Source: Caprimulgus europaeus | Taxonomy: Eukaryota; Chordata; Aves; Caprimulgiformes; Caprimulgidae | Assembly: GCA_907165065.1 (NCBI GenBank) | Contig: OU015532.1 | Location: 33,560,339-33,624,338, forward strand | Reading direction: 5' to 3' | Length of the DNA: 64,000 nucleotides | Shown: positions 50,101 through 61,778 of the stretch, piece after piece | How positions within the stretch are numbered: position 1 is the first letter of the stretch | Layout of the letters: each line of letters begins with the position of its first letter | Notes under the pieces: generated by a model | Database searches by the model: none | What the model was told of the DNA's origin: nothing | What the model saw: only the letters and a program-made list of their open reading frames with translations | Translations under genes and position numbers: made by a program

Positions 50101-53100
50101 TGAAGCTACATCCATTGTGCTACTTCTCTTTAAGGAAATTCACCAGTTGGAAAAATCAAAACTTTGAGGTCTTTATAAGATTTAGGTTTGAGAAATGGCA
50201 ATATTATACTATTTCTTTAAGTCAACAGTTTTAGGAGAGGAAAAGTTCCACACAGGCTTTTTTTTACCACTTGTACAAACTATTTTAATATACAATCCCA
50301 AAGAATTTTTATTTTTTTCTTGATAGAGTGTGTCTGAATTCAATAAAAAACAGGTAGGTTTTTATTTCAAAAAGACATTTTTTAAAAACACAAACAAATC
50401 ATCTCACTTAAAATAATCACTGTTGCAAAACACAGTCATTAATGTACATTTATAATGTTAAACACATGAGTTACTATTAAGGACAACATAATAGAAATTT
50501 TAACATTTACTAAATAGTCGCAGACAATCTGTTAACTGCTTTATTAAGAGATCATTGACAAAATAAATAATTAACTCCATAAACTATTTGTTTTTCTTAA
50601 TTTCAAAAAAGTCAGCTTTCTACTCTCTCTGAAAAATTTGGCCCAATCACCTACTTCACAATAAAATATGCTAATACCAGAGCCAGAAGAGAGAGAACCA
50701 GTCCCTTTTGTCTCTTCCTTTCCTCCCACCCTCCTTATAAGCTTTTGTGTTCATATTGGTTATGAATATCTATTAATGCTACTTGAATATCCAGGTCCCT
50801 TTATACATAAAATGTACAAGAAAAATCTTGTAAATAATTATTTAAATGTATCCAAAATATCTATATACTCTCAATGTTTCTTGGGCATTATGACAATGTA
50901 TTATATTCACTCAGCTCAGCTCATAAGTTGACAAGACAAGTCCCATCAGACTACATGTTTACTAAGAAAATCTGCTTTCATCTGTCAGATCTGAATACTA
51001 CACAATGGCAGTTCTGTTTTGTTCCATCGTTTAATAAGTTAAATATTTCAGTTAATGGTTTGTAATTTCATAAATTCTATTTTATCAGATAAAAATAAAT
51101 TCAAATAAAATTAGACTTAAAATATTAGTTTCTCCCTAAAATACTGCTTACTGCTTTTTAAATCAGAAACTTGTAGACAAACATATTACTCATCTCTTTC
51201 ATGAAAGTTCATACAGAAAAATGTAGTGGCCCTCACAGAAGTTTATTTTTTTATAATATCCTATCTTATTTTGAAATCCAGAATCAAGTTCTAGCAGAAT
51301 AGTAGGATTTCACAAACAGAAGTTATATCCAAACACCTAATGATGTACATACCATTTTAACAATTATAAATGTACCCAATAAATATTCTTGCCTGTATTA
51401 TTCAAAAGATGCAGTATGTTTTACCTTCACCACAAAAAGGTCAAATAAAGTAAAGCATCTTCTTTTTTTTTTCACTTTATTTTAATAAGCTGATTAATAT
51501 TTAGATAGAGTGCTAAGAAAAATAGTAGATTTCCACTGAAGATGTTTGACATCTTGCCTTAACCAATTTTTCTTAACTTCAGTTCCTTCCTTAAAGTAGA
51601 AGGATAAAAACCTGACTTGCATGCTATGGAATTTTCTAGCAAACTAAAGCAAAATGCATTTGTTGTGGCTTTCATTCAGTTTTTTTCCATATCTGACATG
51701 CATCTGGATTACCAAGCAAAAGAACCATCTAAATAGACTCCTGATGAGATGACAGTCAGACTTAAGTTCTGCCAAGCAATCATTAAATTGATCCAAATGA
51801 CAGGTTTTCACAAACACACCAGCCTTTGCTTTTAAAACATGTGACTGAGACCAAAGTGGAAAGAATACTTTAGTTAAGAGCAATTAATAAGAGCAGTAAG
51901 AAAATACTCAAGAAGTCCCTTAATAATACCTCCAGAGATCTCCAATTCAGCAAAAACTTTGCTACCCTATAAAGCTGCATCAATTATCCTTTTTTAGTTT
52001 GGTCAAGAGCAGATGTTTTGAATTCAACAGATATATTTGGTCTTGTCTTTTTTTACAAAGTCACAGAACAAAATTTCTCCAATTGCTATCTTCTATTTGG
52101 AGCAAACACAGTATTTCAAAGACATTGAGAAGTTATTATAAACTCTTACAGAATTATTTACTGGATACAGTACTTATCCCAGATGGTGGATATTTGATTC
52201 TAATATTCTCTCCTCTGCAAGGGAGGTGGGGATGTGGTCACATCACCTCACACCCCCAAAATGTCCCAGACCTCTATAGGGATATAGGGAATTCTGGGAG
52301 ACACAAAGTTCACAGTTAATTTATACCGACTGTCCTGTTTTCATACAAAGGCAAATGAAGGAGTTTCACTCGCTAAGGGAGTACATAAGCACCAGATTTC
52401 TTATTTGCTGTTTTAATTATGTATATGTCTATACAAAAAAAAAGCTAAACAAAAACATGTCCTTTTCTTCAGAAGAGGGTTTTATTTAGAAACTATTCCA
52501 ACCTCATAAACGTTAACTGAGCAAAACAGAGTTCACGTTCTTCCTACATCAGTCTGTGACCTGCAGATCTAGTCCCTGGCCCTTGCTGGTTTTGGCTCTC
52601 ACTTAGCAGTAGCAGACTGAAGCTGACTTGAGTTTTACTAGTTTCCACTTTCCAGTGGTACATTCTTAAGGTTTCATGTTGGAAGTAGTGTTTTATACAA
52701 GCAGATTCCTTTGGCCTGTGGATACCTAATTATGACTGAGACCCTGAGTGGGATACACCCCAATATTAACAGCAATTTCCTGTCCTCCATTAAAAATTCC
52801 CTTCCTCCTAGCAGCTTCAATAAAGCAAGGAACCAGTTGAGTATAAAGATTAAAGTAGTCCCTGTTTAGTAGTCCCTAAAGTAGTACTGTTTTCCACAGA
52901 TGATCTTTTCAGGAGAAGATTAAGACAATTAGAAGACTGTTAAGCTTGTCACAGTTTGGAATCAAAAAAGGACAGAAATTAGAACTGGTTTGCAAAGCAT
53001 CAGCTTTTGAACAACAATAAATTCACTTGAAAAATAATATATTATAGTGAGTTAATCTTTTGAGTGCTTTATATTTACTTATAGGCAATCTCATATAACT

Positions 53101-54270
53101 TACTCTGAGTTCAATTATATTAGGTTATATACAGAAAAAAAGTGTAAGTATACACAGAAGTACTAAGGTTATTTTACATAAATTGGTTTATTTACTGAAA
53201 GACAGACACTAGATATTAAGACCTTGTATAACACAATCTATGAGAATATGGGACAGTGGGGAAAAATCACCAATTTATCTTAAATAATTGATACCTAAAA
53301 CCAATTTCTGATCTGAATTACCAGTGACAATTGTCCTCCATATTCCAGGGTAATTTGGGGGGAAATATAATTATTATCAATTATATGAAGGATTATTTTC
53401 TTTTAACCAGTTTTCATCTCAGATATTCTAGTGTCCATATGACCTTTAAAGTAATAAAGGAATCATTGTCAGAGACAGACACCAATATTAGATGTATCAG
53501 AAAACCTTGTTCAAAAGGATTCAAGTTCAGCAAGTTAACTGAAATCAATACAAATGCAGTTTTCAACCAGAAATGAGCTCTACACAGACAATTATGAAAT
53601 TAAGTAAAACCAGTCCCTTGTCTTGGGGAACTTTTGTTAATTGGGATCAAAATTTGACTTATTGTCCTACAATCAACTTTTTTTATAAACTCTGTATTAA
53701 AATGCATTAATAAATCAGTGACAGAGTTTAAAAACCAGGAGCATCAATGGAATAAATAAGGTCGTTAATGAATGGACAAGCTCATCTCATTTAAAGTTTG
53801 ACTTTATCACCGCCAAGAGATACTTGATACATATACTGTAAATATGCAAACATACTGTTCACTATTTTTGCTTCTATAGTATATAGAGAGAGCATCATAC
53901 TATAGTAACTATGTGTTAATGATGGTATAATCACTGGATATTCTCACACTTTTAATAAGACAGTGTGCTCATTAATGTTGCCTGCAGAAATTTTTCAGTG
54001 AAAAGAGTATCTCACATCAATTCAATACAACAGAGCACATTTTTCCAAGGATTTCCCAATTAAAACATGACAATAGTTTTTAATTAATGTATTCGATATT
54101 CGATAACGAACTCAGTTTAAAAACAAAAACAAAAAAAAAAAAAACCCAAAAAAACAACCCAAATTGCTAGACTGCTTTTTAAATTTAAAATAAACATTTT
54201 ACAGACAATATAAAATAAACTTCATAGTGATAGAAAAACTTGGTTCAGAGAGTTAACAAAGACTTTCCTG
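47128..54270. other. AT-rich unique sequence, no gene seen
   Basis: About 7.1 kb with no supported gene. The longest open frame is 51999-52319 (plus, 106 codons), with no domain and within chance expectation. Poly-A rich runs occur at 48967-48990, 51460-51480 (T-rich) and 54120-54160; the last is a 40-base A/C-rich run of uncertain origin. Confidence 0.6.
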
Positions 54271-54297
54271 CATGAGCACTATTATGTTTGAATGGTA

Positions 54298-54632
54298 ATC
54301 TTACACAGCTAGTGTTTTCTTAATGTCCTGGGGAGCCTGATCATTGTAAATTACCTGTGACATCTCATTAATCCTCTTTTTCCTCACAAACGCATAATTA
54401 ATGGTAACATTGACAATAATACACAAATTAGCTAAGTGACGCTTTATGGTGTTGGTTTTGATTAACGTCAGGAACCCAAAAATGACATTAATGTAATGCA
54501 GATCCCAAAAGGCAACCCGCACTTTGACCTCAGACATACATTTTGTTTGCACCATCACAAAGATTAATCCTTCCCTGGATGAAGACAAGACAAAACTCTG
54601 GCCACTGGCATTGCGTGCTGGGCTGTCGCTGA
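54298..54632 (-). other. Candidate conserved element or single coding exon
   Basis: A 335-base stretch open on the minus strand for about 110 codons, ending in TAA at 54301. It is less AT-biased than its neighbours and contains no repeat. At its upstream edge the minus strand reads GTTTGTTTTTCAG, a plausible 3' splice site, so it could be a terminal coding exon entered with one base of a split codon. The predicted protein shows no family I recognise; a hydrophobic stretch with FWDLHYINVIFGFLTL is in the middle. Several ATTA cores are also present, as in conserved enhancers. The frame length is not improbable by chance in 64 kb of AT-rich DNA, so this stays tentative. Confidence 0.25.
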
Positions 54633-54639
54633 AAAACAA

Positions 54640-57600
54640 ACTGCCTCAATTGCATTTGTTTAAGAAGGAAATCTTAATGCATAGAAAACAACGGCTTAGT
54701 GTCATTTCCTATTGTCTTGTTAGGACAAAGATAAATGAGCTACTGTCATGATTTAGATCAACTGCTTCTCTGCTAACTTCTATTATTTGCTTATTTATGG
54801 ACTAGTGTTAAATTAAAAGCACACCTAGATACAGAATTGCACAATAAAGTTATTAAAAATGCTTTCTCTCTTCATATGTGCTTATTTAGGGGATCAACTT
54901 GTGTTTAAACTATCCACATGTTGTGGTAGACACAATACTGATGGTATAGGTACAAATAGATAGTGCAAGAATACTATAATGAAGTCATATTCTTATCCTA
55001 GCTTGAACTAACAGGATAAAAGGGACAATTTATCCCAATTAAAAAAAAAAAGACCAACTCTTCATAAAATATATATTTATTCTTTCAGAATATATACTTA
55101 TATGTATGTATATATGTATATATGTATATATATATATAAATAACTGAAGGTATCTGGCTCAAAACAGTTAAAAGCTCCATTCCTCAATTTAAAAGTACTG
55201 TTTGCAGCTACCTCACCACCTTAGAAAGTAAGGTTAATGATGATTATATACTCATGTACTCTTTTAGTTTTTCATAAATTCAAGTCATGTTACAGAATGT
55301 ACTAAACCACAAAGAAAGCCATAATTATTTTGTAAGGTATAGGAGTCTAGTTTTCTTCTAATGAAAGAAATTATCTCATAATTCCTCTCTCATTAAATGT
55401 TTTGCTGAAAAAGCTTATCTGTAAAAAGCAATGAGTGATTTAGTCAGAGCTAACATTTTTACATTCATTAGACTTTGCTAGTTAAAAAAAATATGCAGAT
55501 TTTCCTAAAAAGTGTGAAACAGTATTTAGATTTCCCATTGCAATAAAATACAAGACTGTCTTCAATTAATGAGATATTTTTTTCTTTAATATCTTTGGTT
55601 TTGTACTGGTTTATTAATATAGACAGATGAATAGATGTGGGTTTATCACAAACATGACAGAAAGAAGGAAGGAAAAGTTATACAATACTACAAATCACAA
55701 AAATATTTTAACATCACAAATACAAACAGAAATTAGTAGTTCAGAACTGAAAAAGAAAAGATGTGCCAGGTAGAAAAAACCTTTTCAACACTTTTAATGT
55801 TTTGATTGTAATAATATGTATATAATATAAATAACATAGAGATTGTCAATCTTCTAGCTTTCAAATGTCAGCTAATCTTAACTCTGCTGAATTTTAAAAT
55901 GCAATGGATATTTGAAATAACTTCTGTAGCTTGTCAACATTATTTTTGAGTTTAATTTCTCATTAGTGTAAATTTTAAAGCATTTTATGCAAAATATACT
56001 AAACTTTCTCTAACTCACAAGCACATTTTAAAGCGCTGTGGAATTTAAGGGGCAAAAGGGAATCCCATAGAGACCATATATTTACTCTAACTAACCAAGA
56101 CATAAATCCAGATTACTGCAATAAATTATTTTTATTATTTGAACAGAGTAAGTACAGTATCACATTTGAAAGACATTTGAGTTTAATTCACATCTTAAAA
56201 TTGACAAAGATAAACAATCACAGCTACACCAACTGAAATGCACTAATGTACACAGGATATACAAGCTAGACCCAGGAGCAGAGACAAATCTGTTCTTTAT
56301 ATCATCATTGTGGCACAAGGTCATTCAAAATGTAATTGTAGTTCTTTGTAAAACATAAAAAATTGTCTGGTTGGAGCTGCAAATTTTAAATGGCTTTGTC
56401 TGTGTAGTAATCCTTTATCAGCTTGTATGAACCTAATAATTCTTTGTTTCATACACAGTTTGCTGGCAGACTACAGTCACCATTTGCTACTTTTACTTTG
56501 CTGAATTAATATTCAGCCAGATAAAACAAAAACCTCCTAAATATACGTCTGGAAAGAAACCAGCCCACTTTTAACCCTTCCAAGTTATCTCAATTTCCTC
56601 TTCACCATAGATATGATTAATTTTACCCTATTAGCCTGACTGTGTCATTTTATTCTTTCAGTTCCATGCCAGCCTTGTGGAAGGCAATCTGTCAAGAGAT
56701 ACATTTATAGAAATGATTTGTTTCAATGTTTAAGTGCTGCACATTGACTTTTAATACTTAAAAATGGTTACAGTAAACTGATTTTTAAAAGCCTATAGAA
56801 TTGTGTGCATGTGTGTGCATATGAAAAGAAGTTAGTCTGTAAGGAAACATAATTTTCTCACAGTTCACCTAACACTAGTACTTTAGCATTTTCAAGAAAT
56901 CTTATTCTAAAATATAATCTTATCAGAGTTGTCTACCTATAATTCCTGTGTATTGTCATATCTTGAAATTTAAGAACTACTTGAATTCTACAGCTGAGTG
57001 GTATCTATGGTTAAGGCACTTCCTTATTCCACAGTTTTACACTAACCTGATTAATACGACAGGTCCAGAAGGCAAAAAATAGCAATGTCGGTTTAGGTTT
57101 CCTGTATAGTCTAACGTCATAAAAACATTTCCATAAATACAAAACAACACATAAATTGGTTAAATATGGATTCAGTTTTATCTCCTCAATATTCTGTATT
57201 TCATATAAATATCTACAAAAATTAAATACCAAAGCTATATGCTGTTAAGCACACACCCACACAGAGAGATACGTTTCCCCAGCTGGATTTAACATGGATG
57301 TCTGTAACTCTGTATTTCATCATAGAGCACAACATTGTATTTTCAGAAAAGATACACAGCATCACATGTCAGCATCTTATATAACCTTTTACATATAGAT
57401 AATTCACAGAAGAATGGCTTTCAGAAAAGTACAGCATTCTGCATTTCAAGAACTTAATACTTATTTTACCTGAATAAACAATTATTTCTCATAGTGATGG
57501 AAGAAAATAATTACAATTTTAGACATGTCAGCATTTACCTGTTGCTCTGTGAAATACTGCACAGTGACAAAATGCTTAGTTACTTAATCTAGTTGTGAGT

Positions 57601-60600
57601 TGAGCAATTATTTATGTAAACATTCTTTACATATTCATCTGCAGGTGTTTTGATTTGTTATTTAAACAGTAATAAAAATAAAATTAACATGAAATCCAAA
57701 CCACATGATGCATACATGCATGTTTTGGTTTTTTCCCTGATTTTTGAGAGAAGAGGTAACAACCCTATTGAGACTGTACTTTATTAAGGACTTTAATGAG
57801 ATTTCTGACTATATTTTTTTACCAAGAATGTCAAATAAGCTTCAAAAGCAAATGTAAACTGTAACGCAAGTGACACATACTAAAAATAACCCCATAAATC
57901 TGTTCATTCTGTTTAGATAGTCTCCTGAGTTGTAAAAAGTGAGACTGCTTAGCTTTATTAGATGTTTCAGAGAAAACTAATTTTGGGGAAGTAGGCCACT
58001 GATAGTGTTATACTGTTCTAGTGATTTCCAGTGAAGCTATCTATTTCCTAACCTTCTATAGTATCTTTGTAATAATTAGGCAAACTTACACCAAGTTTTT
58101 TTTCAGGAAATTATTTAGACAGCCATAAACATATAACCTCCTAATAAAAAGGATATAGATAATTTTATCTTTTAAACTAATGCTATGAACAAGCTATGTT
58201 TTGCTAAAACAAAGCTACACAACATTTCAAAGAAAAATTTCCATTCCATTTTAGCCTGTCAAAGCAGTTTGAGTGTTTCCCATAATGCAGCATCTATATC
58301 TTAATACAAATCTGCTTACTGAAGGATTATTTTAAAACATATAAAGAACAAAAATTTGTGAGAAAGCAAGCGGTAAAGGTTCTACATTTCAATTTAAGTT
58401 ATTATTGTTTGGGAAAAAAATCAAATAAGCAATTTTGAAAGCTGCACTGCATCATATGAAAAAGTACAGATAAAGGAGAACAGATTTTAAGCCTTCTTGT
58501 ATAATCTGAGAGCTTTAAAATCACTTCTTTCCACATCTGAAAAAATGATATTAAGCAGAATGTTAACATTGGTTGGATTTTTGTGTTTATGCCCAAAGTG
58601 ACAGCACTCCAGGGCTTTGTTTTGGGGTATCTTAATCAAACCAAGGATGGATAAGCAGATCTACACAGAATTGCAATATGACTACTGAAGACAGACAAGG
58701 CTCAAAAGATAGCACCAATCCTTCTAGTCTTTTTAAGAATATAAATTGTAAAAATTGTCATACCATGTTCTTTCTTATTTTCAAACCAAGGCATACAGCA
58801 TATAATGAACCATTTCAAGAAAATATGATGGCTGAAGGGTTTCTACCTTCACTCCAGTTCAGGATAAAAGTGTAAAATAGTAGGTTTAGTGTGATAGTTA
58901 TTATAACCATAATACTCTAGTAGACAGTGCCAAGAAGTCATTAATGCAATATATATCTCTTTGATTCCTAAAATGCTGAGTTAATGGGCCAAATTTCACT
59001 AAACTTGCAGCGCTGTCATTTTTTTATAGCTATCAACTACGTAGTATGGTAGATACTAAATAGGCATTTCTTATACTGACCTCTATTTTGTTAATCTTAT
59101 AGAAAGTTTAAGAAAAATAAATAGCTTAAAGGAGTCCTTATTCTTTTAATTCTGAATATATGTGTGTGTATGTGTGTGCACCTACAGTTTTGGGGTGAAA
59201 AAAAGAGTAGTTTTTTGCACCATCATTCAAAATTTAATTGGTTGCACTAAATGAATTCTCAGTTCTCTTTTTCTGATTTTCCAAATCTGGTGGAAGAACT
59301 AAACTCCTATGTTACATGTAGCAATCTCTACTATCCAGTTTTTTTAAAAAATATATATATAAATTCAGATAAAGAAATATTTTAGTATTTGGTATAAAAT
59401 GAAATCTATGATCAGCATGGGAGAACTAATCACTGAAGCTCATGACAGCAGAGACTGTAGTAGTCTGCTTCTGCTTGCATACAACATTTTTTAAAAAAAC
59501 AAACAAAACAACATACATACAAATCAAAAAAACTAGAAGAAACTGAGAAAATGTGTGTGACTTGCTGGATGTGAAGAAAGGAGGTAAACACATACACACC
59601 CACAAGAAAGAAAAGGCAATTATGCATTTAAAAAAGTAAAAGCTATCAAATGTGTATAACTATATAGAACAATATAGAACATATGGAAAACTTAGAAGTC
59701 CATTTTCAATAGCTATCAGATGAGGCAGATAGTAACATGGTATTTCTCTGTAATATATTAATATTTGATGTAAAAGTGACACTATGGGGTACAGTAAATT
59801 CGCCAACAATCTAATGGAAATGCAGTGTGAGTTTAAAGGGAAGAAAATAAAAGGAATAGCTGGAATGCATGCTCTAAGACTCCTGACAATAATTCTCTAA
59901 CCTGTCACAAATTACATTTTAGTTACTGTAGGGTATGTATAGGCTCATCACAACTAATAACATTTTTCTTTCATCAGGTTTGTGTTAACATTCTGCAAAT
60001 CTGAAATGTTTACTGTAATGAAGTAATGCATTATATAGATAGCATATGGTTGCTGGCTTTGTTTATATCATTTTTATATATCTGAAAGGACGCTTGGGCT
60101 AAAGAGCAATGTTATTGCTTCCACAGTCAGTTGATGGGTTGTTTAATAGTATTTTAAATGTTTGTTAATGATAGTCTCAAGGAAACAGAAAAGCACAGAA
60201 GCAATGCAGAATGGCAATATCACAACAGTTACAAAGATTAAAATGCCACTAGGGGACAGTAGAAAGTCACAAAATGAGGTTCTGTTGAAGAAACCAGAAC
60301 AAAAGGCCTTTCTTTGTCAAAAAAGAAATCACAAATATGGATTTCTAAATAAAAATCATTTCACATGTGCAGGTTTTAAAATTCTGTGTTAAATAGCAAG
60401 GTGGAAAGTGGGAGACACTTGCATGAGTTTATTTTTAGGTCTTTTATATTTATATCCATGTATTTTTAAAATATGCAGCACTTTCCCTTTAATAAAATAA
60501 ATTCAAGTGTGAAATAATTTATTTGCAGCACTTTTACAGTACTGTAAAGTTCTTAAAATCCAAAAGGCATTCACCATTACACATTAATGCAAACATACAA

Positions 60601-61670
60601 ATTGACCTCTGTAATACTGGTAGTTTACCTGGCAATAAAATTATTAGATAACATATGATATTGTGATATTTATTAACCAATACAAATGAATGTCTCGAAT
60701 TTAAGAAATGATATGCTTTAGAAAATGGTTAGGAAAGATCTGATTTGTTACAATCTGCTATCAATGTATGGCACACTCTTTTCTGATGACGTCAAAGGTA
60801 GTGTTCACTCAAGAGCAGGGCAATGCTCTTCAGAAGTTCATACTAGATCCCATTATATGCTGAATCCCTGAAAAATAAAGCAAAAAGTACAGCACTATTT
60901 TATCTGGGGAAGAGTATCAAAGTCTCATCGTTAGTAATTACACATTCTTTTCCTTCATTCAGCAGATCAGACATGGAGTCCAAATAATATCTGACACACT
61001 ATGAAGTTTGTTTCAGATATTCGTAGTTACAGAACTTTCACAGTTTATATGGAGACATTCAAAGCTCATAAAATCAGAGGAATCTGCCAGGCTGGTAGGT
61101 CCTTCAGCTCACATGGAAGTAAATGTATATTTCAGAAGTGCTTCAAAATTTTTCAATTCCAAAGCAATGCATTTTGGCCTAGAAATTATCTGAGTATTGG
61201 AAGCATCTAATCTTTAGCCATGTTTTTCACAATACATAGCAGATTACCTGACAAATATGTAGCACATTGCAAATTATTTTTTGTTTCTCTTGCACACAAA
61301 AACACACAATTGCTGAAAGATTATTCCCACTCTAGAGTGCTAAAATGCAGATAGAATACAGCAATGCAACTCTGCCTCCTCACAGCCTTATGATTGCAGT
61401 CATCTCATAGCAGTGTCATGAGCTTGAGTACATAACAGACCTTGGACAATGATACCATTAAACATTTGAGTGAAAATAGTAAATCTAAGAAGTGCTGTTC
61501 TATCAAAAGGGGTCAGAAATGTTTTAAAATTGAAAACTTTACTGACATACCTTTATGTGTGTACAAGAAAGAGCAGGGAAGTCTAATGAAGCAATGGGTA
61601 TGGAGCAAATATACAGAACATGTAAAGAAGCAAACCCTGCACTTCAAAAGACAACTTGTACCATAACACA
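54640..61670. other. AT-rich unique sequence, no gene seen
   Basis: About 7 kb with no supported gene. Contains the TA/TG microsatellite at 55090-55138, small TG and TA runs at 59160-59180 and 59350-59362, and a perfect TGACGTCA (cyclic-AMP response element consensus) at 60787-60794 with no promoter context. The region 56300-56720 has mixed-composition sequence that could be conserved non-coding DNA, judged by eye only. Confidence 0.55.
55090..55138. repeat. (TATATG)n/(TA)n microsatellite
   Basis: About 49 bases of alternating TA and TG steps with repeated GTATATAT units, ending in a pure (TA) run. Probably length-variable. Confidence 0.9.
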
Positions 61671-61778
61671 GAAGGAAAGAAAAGAGAAAGGGGGGTGGAG
61701 AGGGAAAGGAGGAGGGGGGAATGGAAGAGAGGATGAAAGGGAGAGGAGGGAAGAGAGGAGAGAAAGAAAAAAAGAGAA
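61671..61778. repeat. Polypurine tract, about 108 bp
   Basis: Almost entirely A and G on the plus strand with only three T interruptions (within GGTGGAG, AATGGAAG and GATGAAAG). G-runs of six occur twice. Such tracts can adopt triplex or G-rich structures. The overlapping open frames on both strands are low-complexity artefacts. Confidence 0.9.

Noticed and set aside
51999..52319. 106-codon open frame, plus strand
   Set aside because: No domain, AT-rich composition like its surroundings, no splice or promoter context.
60787..60794. Perfect TGACGTCA as a promoter element
   Set aside because: A single 8-base match with no nearby transcript start, CpG island or gene; reported only as a sequence fact.
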